This document shows, in pieces, positions 1-8,805 of a stretch of DNA of 64,000 nt. Source of the stretch: Neobacillus rhizosphaerae (GTDB taxonomy: Bacteria > Bacillota > Bacilli > Bacillales > Cytobacillaceae); the NCBI RefSeq assembly GCF_937468385.1, contig NZ_CALBWS010000025.1, forward strand, positions 1 through 64,000, in the 5' to 3' direction. Below the pieces are notes generated by a model. The model was not told the origin of the DNA. It saw only the letters and a list, made by a program, of their open reading frames with translations, and made no database searches. Position numbers and translations under genes: made by a program. Numbering within the stretch: the stretch's first letter is position 1; each line of letters opens with the position of its first letter.

Positions 1-36
1 TGTATACCTTTGAAATTGTTGTCCTTTTTTAGCCAT
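1..36 (-). CDS. N-terminus of an IS3-family OrfA-like transposase (partial)
   Basis: Only the first 12 codons are visible, giving MAKKGQQFQRYT. A strong GGAGGGG ribosome-binding site lies 7 bases before the ATG at 36-34. A basic start of the type MAKKGQ.F..Y is typical of the helix-turn-helix OrfA protein of IS3-family elements, which binds the terminal repeats and is fused to OrfB by frameshifting. With so little sequence the family call is inference. A small unrelated chromosomal gene cannot be excluded. Confidence 0.45.
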   Translation of the reverse strand, partial: MAKKGQQFQRYT

Positions 37-121
37 AGAAAAATCCCCTCCAAGTATTAGTGTAACACCCACGCTATACACATGGGTTTTTTACACTGTC
101 TACTTAAAGGGGATAATATCA
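1..121 (-). mobile_element. Edge of an IS3-like insertion sequence (partial)
   Basis: The first 121 bases look like the 5' end of an insertion sequence that continues beyond the window to the left. Read on the minus strand, the segment opens TGATATTATCCCC and is followed by TTTAAGTAGACAGTG, resembling terminal repeats of IS3/IS150-group elements (from memory). A ribosome-binding site and the start of an OrfA-like reading frame follow. The proposed outer end (position 121, a ..CA-3' terminus on the plus strand) lies 22 bases from the secDF stop codon, so the element would sit just downstream of secDF. The other end and any target duplication are outside the window. Confidence 0.5.
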
Positions 122-142
122 GTTTGCGGTTTTTTCTAAAAA

Positions 143-2404
143 TTACACCTGTGGTTGATCAGAATATTTTCTCTTTTCTTTCTCAGTTTTAATAACACCT
201 TTCTTCTTCAACTCTTTACATTTCATTACATACCATAAAGAGCCTGCGATAAAGACGGAGGAATATACACCGACAATTAATCCTACGAACAAGGCAATAG
301 AGAAATTGCGGATTGATGAGCTTCCAAAAATCATTAAGCATGAAGTAGTTACTAAAACTGTTAATACTGTGTTGACCGAACGAGTTAATGTTTGACGAAT
401 ACTAACGTTTACCACTTCAGCAATATCCTGAACCGTTTTGAGACGCTTTTTCTTATACATATTTTCACGAATCCTGTCAAAGGTAACGATCGTATCGTGG
501 TTCGAATATCCAACAATCGTCAAGATTGCCGCGATATAGTTTAAATCGACTTCAAGTCGAGTAATACTGAAAATAGCAATCATAAAGAACGCATCGTGAA
601 GGATTGAAGCAACGGCTGCGATGGCCATATACATTTCAAATCGCAATGAAACGTAAAGAATAATACCTATCGATGCAAGCAAAACTGAGATAAAGGCATT
701 TTTCGCCAGCTCTTTCCCTACTGTTGGAGAAACGGTGCTGACATTTGGCTCAAAGCCGAACTCCTTCTTTAACTCTGCTTTTAAGTCGGCAATTTCATTT
801 TTAGACAAAACACCAACCATACGAACAGCACCCTTTTCTTTTTTATCACCAGAAATGACAACATCATCTGGTTTTAGATCAAGTTTGATAAAGGCACTTT
901 TAACCTGTTCAGTTGTTAAAGGGGTGTTCGATTGAACATCTACACGCGTTCCGCTTGAAAAATCAATACCTAAATTCAAACGGAAAATAGAAATAACCAC
1001 AGTACCAACTACAATTAGTGTTGCTGATAAAAGGAATATTTTTTTCCTTAGTTTTACAAAATCAATTTTATCAAATCTAGTTGGGAGATCGATGGTATCA
1101 ACGTTTTCGGAAATAGCTTTAATTTTGGACGGGTGTACACCAAACCAGCTCGGTTTGTTTTTTAATAAACCGCTGTGAACCCATAGCCCTAACAAAAGTC
1201 TGGAAAAGTAAACATTAGTGAGAAAACTCATCAAGACACTCACAATTAACATGGTCGCAAAACCTTTTACAGAGCTTGTCCCGTAGTAGAATAAAACAGC
1301 AGCTGTTAAGATTGTTGTTAAGTTAGAGTCAAGGATGGCTGTAAAAGCATGTTTTTCACCAGCTTCGAACGCTGCTTTAATGTTTTTACCCACTTTTAGT
1401 TCTTCTTTGATCCGTTCATAGGTGATGATATTGGCATCGACAGCCATACCGACCCCGAGAATAATCGCGGCGATACCCGGCAAGGTCAGGACACCATTCA
1501 TCCAATCAAAAATTAATAACACGAGATAAATATAAATCGATAATGTAACGGTTGCAATGAAGCCAGGAAAACGATAATAGAAAAGCATGAACAGATAAAT
1601 GAGGACGACGCCGATGATACCAGCAAGTACTGTCTCATTTAAGGCTTGTTCTCCAAATTTAGCTCCTACAGAAGTTGAATAAACTTCCTTTAGCTTTACA
1701 GGTAGCGCCCCTGCGTTTAAAAGCGAAGATAAGGTTTGCGCTTCTTTCGCAGTGAAGTTTCCGACAATGGAAACAGTATTTTGGTTAAAAACTTGGTTTA
1801 CAGTTGGTGCTGATAAATATTTGGGTTTTGGCTTTGTAACTTCATTTTTAAAAGAGTCTTTTCCCTCTTCGAAATCGAGCCAAATAACAAGAACATTATT
1901 TGGTGCCATATTAACAATATCTTGAGTGACCGTTTTAAACTTATCCGCACTCTTTAATGTTAAAGAGACACTTGGAGCTCCTTTTTCATCAAATGTTTGC
2001 TTTGCTCCCCCTTGTTTTAAGTCCGTTCCATCCATCTTAACCACATCATTGGCATCACGGAAGGTTAGATTTGCTTGAGTAGACAGAATTTCCCGTGCTT
2101 TTGCTTGATCTGTAACACCCGCAAGCTGGACGCGAATCCGATTATTCCCTTCGATTTGAATACTCGGTTCACTAACCCCTAGGACGTTAATACGCTTATC
2201 AAGCGCTTTAGCCGTATTAGCCATTACATCCTTGTCAATCTTTTGACCATTTTTAGCCTCAACCTCGTACAAAACTTCAAATCCACCTTGAAGATCAAGT
2301 CCAAGCTTCAAATTGTTTAAGATGTTCTTTGTCGTTGCTCCCATTGTGCTCCCTATAATTAGAACCACAAGAAAGAAAGCAATAATTCTACTGCGCTTTA
2401 CCAT
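143..2404 (-). CDS. secDF: Protein translocase subunit SecDF (fused)
   Basis: SecD and SecF are fused in one 753-residue membrane protein, as in other Bacillus species. It uses the proton gradient to pull secreted proteins through SecYEG. One N-terminal membrane segment (about residues 7-25) is followed by the SecD motif LGLDLQGG (about 35-42), a large extracytoplasmic domain, and a SecD membrane bundle at about 255-415. The SecF half starts near residue 455, has its own motif LGIDFSSGT (about 479-487) and ends in a second membrane bundle. Length is close to the roughly 740 residues of B. subtilis SecDF. It ends just before the IS-like element, so its usual downstream neighbour is displaced. 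RBS GGAGGAACA precedes the ATG. Confidence 0.97.
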   Translation of the reverse strand: MVKRSRIIAFFLVVLIIGSTMGATTKNILNNLKLGLDLQGGFEVLYEVEAKNGQKIDKDVMANTAKALDKRINVLGVSEPSIQIEGNNRIRVQLAGVTDQAKAREILSTQANLTFRDANDVVKMDGTDLKQGGAKQTFDEKGAPSVSLTLKSADKFKTVTQDIVNMAPNNVLVIWLDFEEGKDSFKNEVTKPKPKYLSAPTVNQVFNQNTVSIVGNFTAKEAQTLSSLLNAGALPVKLKEVYSTSVGAKFGEQALNETVLAGIIGVVLIYLFMLFYYRFPGFIATVTLSIYIYLVLLIFDWMNGVLTLPGIAAIILGVGMAVDANIITYERIKEELKVGKNIKAAFEAGEKHAFTAILDSNLTTILTAAVLFYYGTSSVKGFATMLIVSVLMSFLTNVYFSRLLLGLWVHSGLLKNKPSWFGVHPSKIKAISENVDTIDLPTRFDKIDFVKLRKKIFLLSATLIVVGTVVISIFRLNLGIDFSSGTRVDVQSNTPLTTEQVKSAFIKLDLKPDDVVISGDKKEKGAVRMVGVLSKNEIADLKAELKKEFGFEPNVSTVSPTVGKELAKNAFISVLLASIGIILYVSLRFEMYMAIAAVASILHDAFFMIAIFSITRLEVDLNYIAAILTIVGYSNHDTIVTFDRIRENMYKKKRLKTVQDIAEVVNVSIRQTLTRSVNTVLTVLVTTSCLMIFGSSSIRNFSIALFVGLIVGVYSSVFIAGSLWYVMKCKELKKKGVIKTEKEKRKYSDQPQV

Positions 2405-2552
2405 TATGTATTGTTCCTCCTTAGTGCCTGTGCGTTAGCACTTTTACATACAAGCCTTATATAAAAATAATAAAAAAGTCACTGCTTCCATTATGGAATA
2501 AGATAGATTAGCTGTCAATTTCACTAAAATGAAAATTTAAATAACTTTGGGA

Positions 2553-2849
2553 CTACTTTAAAAGCTCTTTCAATTCGTTTTCATCATCAAAAGAAAATTC
2601 AGCCGTTTTATATGTCTCAATGGTTGCAAAGCTGATATAATCACTTACTTTAACAGAGAGTATTTCTTGGATAATTTCGTATAGCTTTAATTCATCTTTT
2701 ACCTTTTTCCACTTTTTCTTTATTAAGAATTCCCAAAGCCCTTGTTCCGTTACAGAATCAATCCCTAGCAATCGAAACTCCTCGAGTTTACTTGCTATTG
2801 CCGGTTGAACCTGGGTACGAAAATGGTCGTTTACACTGCTATTATCCAT
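2553..2849 (-). CDS. comN: Post-transcriptional regulator ComN
   Basis: A 98-residue cytoplasmic protein, the same length as B. subtilis ComN (YrzD) and in the same place between secDF and spoVB. In B. subtilis ComN is needed for comE mRNA accumulation, acting post-transcriptionally, and so for competence. The sequence is highly charged and probably all helical, with a lysine-rich stretch (KKKWKKVKDELK, about residues 44-55) and an acidic C-terminus. The ATG is preceded by AGGGGGG. It is transcribed towards secDF but 148 bases separate them. The call rests on length, position and family resemblance from memory. Confidence 0.8.
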   Translation of the reverse strand: MDNSSVNDHFRTQVQPAIASKLEEFRLLGIDSVTEQGLWEFLIKKKWKKVKDELKLYEIIQEILSVKVSDYISFATIETYKTAEFSFDDENELKELLK

Positions 2850-2988
2850 CCAATCTGCCCCCCTGGGGATGACCCCTTAAAGTTAATTGTCTTGTAAAAA
2901 GCTCTTACAACATGTCATGCTTTGTCCACCATGAAGCATATAGTTAATTGTATATGAATTCTTCTTTTTTGAGAAGGTGGGAATCAGC

Positions 2989-4533
2989 ATGTCGAAGTTT
3001 TTAAAGGGGACTTTTATCCTATTAATTGCCGGATTAATTACAAGGGTCCTTGGTTTTATTTATCGGATTGTCCTAGCAAGAAGCATTGGCGAAGAAGGCG
3101 TCGGCTTATATATGATGGCATATCCAACCTTTATTCTTGTGGTAACAATCACGCAGCTAGGTCTACCGGTAGCTATTTCAAAAAATATCGCCGAGGCTGA
3201 GGTAAGAAAAGATTATGCTGAAATTAAAAAAATCCTTGTTGTTTCCCTGGCAACTACGATTAGCTTATCCATCATTATTACACCGGCAATTATCCTGCTA
3301 GCACCGATTCTTTCAACGACGCTGTTTACTGATCAAAGGACTTTTTATCCTTTAATTGCCATCGCACCAGCAATTCCAATTATCGCCATTTCTTCTGTAT
3401 TACGAGGCTATTTCCAAGGAAGACAAAATATGCGTCCGTCAGCCATTTCGCAGATTTTGGAGCAGCTTGTCAGAATTACCTTAATTGCCGTGATGACGAA
3501 GGCATTTCTTCCATATGGAGTTGAATATGCAGCTGCTGCTGCAATGGCGGCATCTGTTATTGGTGAACTGGTTTCACTCGGTTACTTAATGACTACTTTT
3601 AAATTAAAAAAACGTTTTCCGCTTAGAAAGAATTTCTTTCAATTCGCCCAGCAAGGGAAACAGACATTCCTTGATTTAATGGAAATTGCTTTACCCACAA
3701 TGGGAAGCAGAATGATTGGTTCGGTTGCTTGGTTTTTTGAACCAATCGTCGTTGTCCACAGCTTAGCCATCGCAGGCGTTGTTGCAGTTAATGCCACGAA
3801 ACTATATGGATCCTTAACCGGCTACGCGATGCCGCTGTTAATGCTGCCATCTTTTGTCACCTTTTCATTAGCAACATCGTTGGTTCCTGCTATCAGTGAG
3901 GCCAATTCACGAAATAACCACAAGTTAATTGCCTATCGGCTGCAGCAAGCATTACGGTTGACCTTTTTAACAGGTGGACTTGCCGTCATTGTCCTATATG
4001 TATTGGCAGACCCTCTCATGCAGCTAATGTATGGGTCAACGAAAGGGGCATACTTTATTCGGTTAATGGCTCCATTCTTTTTGTTTTATTACTATCAAGG
4101 TCCATTACAGGCGGTCCTTCAAGCGTTAAATCTTGCGAGAGCTGCGATGATAAATAGTCTAATTGGGGCCGTCGTCAAAACAGCTGTTATCTTTTTACTG
4201 GCCTCACAAGCCTCCTTTGGCATAACTGGGGCTGCGCTCGGGATTATCGTCGGCTTTGTGTTAGTAACGATTCTTCATTTTGCTACTGTATTAAAAAAGA
4301 TTTCCTTCCCGTTTAACATTCGAGATTATTTAAAAGGCTTTCTAGTTATGGGGGCATCCGGCTGGTTAGGATTTTGGTTGTTTGAAAATATCCTCTTAAA
4401 AGAACATTTAGTGATCAGGGTGTTAACCTCGATTTCGGGGATGGGGATTTCCTATTTAGTCCTGCTGCTATTATTCGGGCTAATTAAAAAGGATGAACTA
4501 CACCGATTTCCTTGGATAGGTAGATTTTTTTAA
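2989..4533 (+). CDS. spoVB: Stage V sporulation protein B (MOP-family lipid flippase)
   Basis: A 514-residue polytopic membrane protein of the MOP/MurJ-like polysaccharide exporter superfamily with about 14 membrane spans. Residues GEEGVGLYMMAYP (about 34-46) and the following spans match the SpoVB signature. In B. subtilis SpoVB is required for spore cortex peptidoglycan synthesis and is thought to flip lipid-linked precursors. I chose ATG 2989 rather than the in-frame GTG at 2977 because AAGGTGG lies at proper distance from 2989 and homologues begin here. It is divergent from comN and convergent with yrbG, and the following spacer holds a family B repeat and a terminator. Confidence 0.93.
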   Translation: MSKFLKGTFILLIAGLITRVLGFIYRIVLARSIGEEGVGLYMMAYPTFILVVTITQLGLPVAISKNIAEAEVRKDYAEIKKILVVSLATTISLSIIITPAIILLAPILSTTLFTDQRTFYPLIAIAPAIPIIAISSVLRGYFQGRQNMRPSAISQILEQLVRITLIAVMTKAFLPYGVEYAAAAAMAASVIGELVSLGYLMTTFKLKKRFPLRKNFFQFAQQGKQTFLDLMEIALPTMGSRMIGSVAWFFEPIVVVHSLAIAGVVAVNATKLYGSLTGYAMPLLMLPSFVTFSLATSLVPAISEANSRNNHKLIAYRLQQALRLTFLTGGLAVIVLYVLADPLMQLMYGSTKGAYFIRLMAPFFLFYYYQGPLQAVLQALNLARAAMINSLIGAVVKTAVIFLLASQASFGITGAALGIIVGFVLVTILHFATVLKKISFPFNIRDYLKGFLVMGASGWLGFWLFENILLKEHLVIRVLTSISGMGISYLVLLLLFGLIKKDELHRFPWIGRFF

Positions 4534-4547
4534 AAAACCAATATGAG

Positions 4548-4712
4548 TTTCAATACCAAGCCTATCTAGAAAATAGCTAGGATATGAGTCGTTACACTAA
4601 CCTAATAAAGGCGCTGTGAGCAAATCATAGCTTCACCTGTTCAAAGTAAAATTGTTTTTCGCTTAGATTTAGATAAACTGATTTTTTGCGGCACTCCTCC
4701 CCTTTTCCATAC
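4548..4712. repeat. Dispersed intergenic repeat family B, copy 1
   Basis: This spacer shares blocks with 47735-47900 in the same order. The first block is CCTAATAAAGGCG followed by GTGAG and, after a short gap, CTTCAC. The second is TTTTTGCGGC.CTCC.CCCC then TTTTCCA. The 165 bases have no plausible gene. The copy ends directly at the spoVB/yrbG terminator hairpin. Confidence 0.6.
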
Positions 4713-4754
4713 CTGAAAGACACGCTTTCTTTAGATTGGCGTGTCTCCTTTCAG
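4713..4754. terminator. Bidirectional terminator between spoVB and yrbG
   Basis: The arms CTGAAAG.CACGC and GCGTG.CTCCTTTCAG form a long stem with a 13-base loop between two convergent genes. The yrbG stop is 7 bases away. Confidence 0.7.
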
Positions 4755-4760
4755 TTAAGT

Positions 4761-5426
4761 TCAATCCTGCATATCAATGAAAAACTTGCCGTTTTCATAA
4801 CTGCAGAAAGAAATTTTCTTAATATCCCGGTAACCCTTCTTTTTAAGTTCTTGCCGCAGCCACAAATTGGTTTTATTAATCCTTTTTAGGCTCTCTTCCT
4901 CAATAGTCCCATCAATAATTAATGGAATGGTAATGTCACCATTCTCGGAAGGAGTTTTTGGTTTCTTTGGCTCCTCTATTTTTTCTAAAACAGATAATTT
5001 ACCCGATGTTTCTAAAATGGCAAATTCAACATCTGTAATACTTCTAATGTCTTTTTCTCGTAATTGTGTCATCAAATCATCAAAATTATAACGCAGCTTT
5101 TTCATCTCTGCCTCATCAATTTTCCCGCGATTGATGATAATACTGGGCTTTCCATCGATAAGATCACGAAATTTCTTGTTTTTTAATGAAAGAATCGCAA
5201 GCGTAACTTGAATACACATCAGCAGCACCATTGGTATAACCGTGTGTAAGAGCGGATCCTTCGTATTTTCAATCGCAATTACGGCCATCTCACCAATCAT
5301 GATAAAAACAACGAGATCCAGAATACTTAATTCCCCAATCTCCCTCTTCCCCATTACCCTGAAAATAATTAGCATAACTACATATAACAAAACAGTTCGA
5401 AAAATGATACTCAAGTATACTTCCAC
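4761..5426 (-). CDS. yrbG: DUF421 (YetF-like) membrane protein YrbG
   Basis: A 221-residue DUF421-family protein. The N-terminal third has three hydrophobic segments (about residues 7-24, 34-52 and 61-80). They are followed by a cytoplasmic domain with the conserved core GKPSIIINRGKIDEAEM (about 93-109). YetF-family proteins occur in several copies in spore formers and have been linked to spore membranes, but no activity is established. The position between spoVB and yrzE matches B. subtilis yrbG. The gene is monocistronic here, with convergent terminators behind it. Confidence 0.85.
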   Translation of the reverse strand: MEVYLSIIFRTVLLYVVMLIIFRVMGKREIGELSILDLVVFIMIGEMAVIAIENTKDPLLHTVIPMVLLMCIQVTLAILSLKNKKFRDLIDGKPSIIINRGKIDEAEMKKLRYNFDDLMTQLREKDIRSITDVEFAILETSGKLSVLEKIEEPKKPKTPSENGDITIPLIIDGTIEEESLKRINKTNLWLRQELKKKGYRDIKKISFCSYENGKFFIDMQD

Positions 5427-5626
5427 TTACGAATCGCCCCTTTTTTTCCATTCAGTCCTATTGTTCGCAGTTACGGGCTTATCATTCGTTTTCTTTTTGA
5501 AAAGCGGGCATCTTTTAATTCTAATTTCCTGCCTTAACGAATACGCTTGTACTAGGAAAGAAACTGTAATCTAGGGCACTACAGAAAATAAAGAAAAATT
5601 CTGGCGGCCTAAAGGGGGAGAGTAAA

Positions 5627-6019
5627 ATCGAATCAAAAAGCTTTGGAACCTCGATTTTGTATGGATTATTTTTTGTCTTTGCTTTTGCCGTGATATGCAG
5701 CCTTATTTTCGCGTTTATTCTTAGGTTTACATCCGCTCGTGAAGGATCAGTTCAATATGTCATTACGGCTCTATCATTTATTGGACTATTCGGAGGTGGT
5801 TTTCTATCTGGAGGGAAGCGTAAAGAAAAAGGCTGGCTTATAGGAGGACTAACTGGGCTCATTTACTCACTTGTTGTATTTTTGTTTCAATACTTAGGCT
5901 ATGATCGACTGTTTGACGCCGAGCAAGTAATCTATCATACCTGCTATACATTAATTGCCATGATGGGTGGGATTTTAGGAGTTAACATTGCAACCAACAA
6001 TTCTAGACGGTCAGTCTAA
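5627..6019 (+). CDS. yrzE: TIGR04086-family membrane protein (YrzE-like), start uncertain
   Basis: A small polytopic protein with four hydrophobic segments and a Gly-rich middle (GLFGGGFLSGGKRK), matching the TIGR04086/YrzE family found beside yajC in Bacillus. Function is unknown. The first in-frame conventional start is a TTG at 5657, but it has no ribosome-binding site. Upstream, AAAGGGGGAG (5611-5620) sits 6 bases before an in-frame ATC at 5627, and the intervening codons (IESKSFGTSI) look like a natural N-terminus. I therefore mark the gene from 5627. If TTG is used the protein is 120 residues, otherwise 130. The gene converges on yajC. Confidence 0.75.
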   Translation: MESKSFGTSILYGLFFVFAFAVICSLIFAFILRFTSAREGSVQYVITALSFIGLFGGGFLSGGKRKEKGWLIGGLTGLIYSLVVFLFQYLGYDRLFDAEQVIYHTCYTLIAMMGGILGVNIATNNSRRSV

Positions 6020-6062
6020 AAAGTAAAAGGAAGCCATTATTTGTGGCTTCCTTTTACTTTTT
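6017..6062. terminator. Bidirectional terminator between yrzE and yajC
   Basis: A near-perfect 19-bp stem (AGTAAAAGGAAGCCA paired with TGGCTTCCTTTTACT) with a short loop and flanking A and T runs lies between the two convergent stop codons. Confidence 0.88.
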
Positions 6063-6066
6063 ATGA

Positions 6067-6357
6067 TTATTTTGAAAGGTTTACGCTTTCTCCGCTACCT
6101 TCAGTGACTTCACGAATCGCAGAACGGTCAAATGTAAGACGGCTACCGTCTCCACATTTAATTACAGCTTTACTATCATCAATAGAGTCTACAAAACCAT
6201 GTAGTCCACCAATCGTGACAACTTTATCACCCTTCTTTAAATCGCGCTGCATTTGCTGAACCGCTTTTTGGCGTTTTTGCTGCGGGCGAATTAATAGGAA
6301 ATAAAATAATACAAACATTAATATTAATGGAATGATTGTACCCATAGTACCTTGCAT
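6067..6357 (-). CDS. yajC: Preprotein translocase subunit YajC
   Basis: A 96-residue single-span membrane protein. A hydrophobic N-terminal helix (about residues 8-22) is followed by the family signature RPQQKRQKAVQ (about 24-34) and a small SH3-like domain with GDKVVTIGGLHG. YajC associates with SecDF and SecYEG as an accessory export subunit. It lies 29 bases downstream of tgt on the same strand, the standard queA-tgt-yajC arrangement. RBS AAGGAGGGAAAC precedes the ATG. Confidence 0.95.
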   Translation of the reverse strand: MQGTMGTIIPLILMFVLFYFLLIRPQQKRQKAVQQMQRDLKKGDKVVTIGGLHGFVDSIDDSKAVIKCGDGSRLTFDRSAIREVTEGSGESVNLSK

Positions 6358-6386
6358 CTTGTTTCCCTCCTTTCAAAAAGCATCTA

Positions 6387-7526
6387 TTAGAAATTTTTCG
6401 CGTTTGGCTTATTGAAGCCATAACGTTCAAAAAATTCTTCGCGGAAATCACCAAGCCGGTCTTCCATGATGGCTTGTCTGACTTTCTCCATTAATCTTAA
6501 CAGAAAATAGAGATTATGGTAAGACGTTAAACGAATTCCGAATGTTTCATCACATTTAATTAAGTGACGAATATAGGCTCTACTATAGTTTCGGCATGTA
6601 TAGCAATCGCAATTTTCATCAAGCGGTCCAAAATCTCGGGCAAATTTTGCATTCTTCACCACAAGACGACCATTGCTAGTCATTAACGTACCATTTCTGG
6701 CAATCCGTGTTGGCAACACACAGTCAAACATATCAACCCCACGAATCGAGCCATCAATTAAAGAGTCCGGCGATCCTACTCCCATTAAATAACGAGGCTT
6801 ATTGGACGGTAATAGCGGTGTTGTGTATTCAAGCATCCGATTCATTATGTCTTTTGGTTCACCCACCGATAATCCCCCAATAGCATAGCCAGGAAAGTCT
6901 AACGATACAAGGTCTTTCGCGCTCTGTTTACGGAGCTCCTCATATTCTCCACCTTGCACGATACCAAATAAACCTTGGTCTCCAGGACGCTGGTGGGCAC
7001 TTAAACAACGTTCCGCCCATCTCGATGTCCGCTCAACTGATTTCTTCATATATTCAAAAGTGGCCGGGTATGGTGGACACTCATCAAAAGCCATCATGAT
7101 ATCGGAACCAAGGGCATTCTGGATTTCCATCGCTTTTTCCGGAGATAAAAATAACTTTTCTCCGCTCATATGATTGCGGAAGTGTACGCCTTCTTCTTCG
7201 ATTTTACGGAATTCACTTAAACTGAACACCTGGAAACCACCGGAATCCGTTAAAATCGCGCGGTCCCAGTTCATAAATTTATGCAGACCGCCTGCTTCTT
7301 TAATGATTTCATGGCCAGGGCGGAGCCATAAATGATAGGTGTTGCTTAAAATAATCCCGGCACCCATTTCTTTTAAATCTTCTGGGGACATCGTTTTCAC
7401 GGTCGCAAGTGTCCCAACCGGCATAAAAGCAGGTGTATCAAAAGATCCGTGAGGTGTATGGACGCGGCCAAGCCGTGCCCCCGTTTGCTTACATGTTTTG
7501 ATTAATTCGTAACGAATTGCAGTCAA
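6387..7526 (-). CDS. tgt: Queuine tRNA-ribosyltransferase (TGT)
   Basis: This enzyme exchanges guanine-34 of GUN-anticodon tRNAs for the queuosine precursor preQ1. The 379-residue TIM barrel shows the catalytic region DSGGFQVFSL (about 94-103), substrate-binding FDECPPYP, GGLSVGEP, and the C-terminal zinc site C.C..C with a following His. I start at TTG 7526: GGAAGGAG lies just upstream and the protein then begins as in B. subtilis (381 residues). A longer frame opening at 7580 would overlap queA and has no better support. It is transcribed with queA, 28 bases apart. Confidence 0.96.
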   Translation of the reverse strand: MTAIRYELIKTCKQTGARLGRVHTPHGSFDTPAFMPVGTLATVKTMSPEDLKEMGAGIILSNTYHLWLRPGHEIIKEAGGLHKFMNWDRAILTDSGGFQVFSLSEFRKIEEEGVHFRNHMSGEKLFLSPEKAMEIQNALGSDIMMAFDECPPYPATFEYMKKSVERTSRWAERCLSAHQRPGDQGLFGIVQGGEYEELRKQSAKDLVSLDFPGYAIGGLSVGEPKDIMNRMLEYTTPLLPSNKPRYLMGVGSPDSLIDGSIRGVDMFDCVLPTRIARNGTLMTSNGRLVVKNAKFARDFGPLDENCDCYTCRNYSRAYIRHLIKCDETFGIRLTSYHNLYFLLRLMEKVRQAIMEDRLGDFREEFFERYGFNKPNAKNF

Positions 7527-7554
7527 ATTCTTTGTCTCCTTCCTCGTGCTTCCC

Positions 7555-8583
7555 TTAGATGATAAACATGGCATCGCCAAAGCTGAAAAAGCGATATTCG
7601 TCCTCTACAGCAGTCTTGTAGGCGTGCAAAATATTTTCTCTACTTGCCAATGCACTAACAAGCATTATTAAGGTTGATTTTGGTAAATGGAAATTGGTAA
7701 TCATTCCATCAATGGCTTTAAATTGGTAGCCTGGATAAATAAAAATATTGGTCCAGCCGCTGCCTTCGACAAACTGTCCATCATTGGCGGAGGCAATCGT
7801 CTCCAGTGTCCTTGTCGAGGTCGTCCCAACGGTAATAATTCTGCCGCCATTATTCCTTACCTTGTTAAGCAATTTGGCTGTTCCCTCTGATACCATATAA
7901 AATTCTGAATGCATATCATGCTCCAATACATCATCGACACTTACTGGTCTAAATGTACCAAGGCCTACATGGAGGGTAATAAACGTAACATGGACACCTT
8001 TATCTTTAATCTCATCCAATAGTGCTTCGGTAAAATGAAGTCCTGCCGTCGGCGCTGCCGCGGAACCAGGTTCGCGGGCAAACACAGTCTGATATCGGTC
8101 CCGATCATCTAGCTGCTCTTTTATGTATGGTGGCAGTGGCATTTCACCTAATTGATCAAGTACCTCATAAAAAATACCCTCATATTTGAAATCCAGGATT
8201 CTTCCACCATGGTCTGATGTGCCAGTACAAACGGCTGTAAGCAGACCCTCACCAAAATCGATTTCGGTCCCTTCCTTCACCCTTTTTGCCGGCTTCACAA
8301 GCGTTTCCCACTGATCGCCTTCTAGCTGTTTCAAAAGTAGGACTTCAATTTTGGCTCCTGTATCTTTTTTGACACCAAAAAGGCGTGCAGGCAATACCTT
8401 TGTGTCATTTAAGACAAGGCAATCCCCTTCACGCAAATACTCAGTTATATTTTTAAAAACTTCGTGCTTGATATCGCCTGTTTCCTTATCTAATACCATT
8501 AATCTGCTGTCAGTCCGATTTTTCAGTGGAACTTGAGCAATTAATTCTTCAGGCAAATGAAAATCAAATAAATCTACTTTCAT
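7555..8583 (-). CDS. queA: S-adenosylmethionine:tRNA ribosyltransferase-isomerase QueA
   Basis: QueA transfers and isomerises the ribosyl part of SAM onto preQ1 in tRNA, making epoxyqueuosine, the step after TGT. The 342 residues match the family throughout: DFHLPEELIAQ.P near the start, DTKVLPARLFG (about 59-69), and the core AAPTAGLHFT (about 175-184). The C-terminus has MITNFHLPKSTL. Length equals B. subtilis QueA. It heads the queA-tgt-yajC operon, and the upstream gap to ruvB contains a family A repeat. Confidence 0.96.
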   Translation of the reverse strand: MKVDLFDFHLPEELIAQVPLKNRTDSRLMVLDKETGDIKHEVFKNITEYLREGDCLVLNDTKVLPARLFGVKKDTGAKIEVLLLKQLEGDQWETLVKPAKRVKEGTEIDFGEGLLTAVCTGTSDHGGRILDFKYEGIFYEVLDQLGEMPLPPYIKEQLDDRDRYQTVFAREPGSAAAPTAGLHFTEALLDEIKDKGVHVTFITLHVGLGTFRPVSVDDVLEHDMHSEFYMVSEGTAKLLNKVRNNGGRIITVGTTSTRTLETIASANDGQFVEGSGWTNIFIYPGYQFKAIDGMITNFHLPKSTLIMLVSALASRENILHAYKTAVEDEYRFFSFGDAMFII

Positions 8584-8612
8584 ATTATGACATCCTAATC
8601 ATTATAAAATAA

Positions 8613-8772
8613 GAAAAGCGTAAGTGCCTGTTTATCAATGTATGAACTGGAGCGCTCCGACTGAGTTAAGGAAACACGAAGAGCGTTAGCAATTCGATGT
8701 TGACTTATCGTAGGGAGGGAGCGATGTTCACTAGTCGCTGGGCGTTCGAGTAGCCAATTCTCAAAGTCGAAA
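8613..8772 (+). repeat. Dispersed intergenic repeat family A, copy 1 (intermediate)
   Basis: This 160-base element opens AAAAGCGTAAGTGCC and closes CAATTCTCAAAGTCGA. Its interior shares GGAAACACG.AGAGCG.TAGC, then ATTCGATGTTGACTT, then TCGTAGGGAG with the reverse-oriented copy at 27724-27981. It lies between the divergently spaced ruvB end and queA start and has no coding potential. Confidence 0.75.
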
Positions 8773-8805
8773 TTTTATTCAACCTTGTCTTATAACATAA
8801 ACCAA

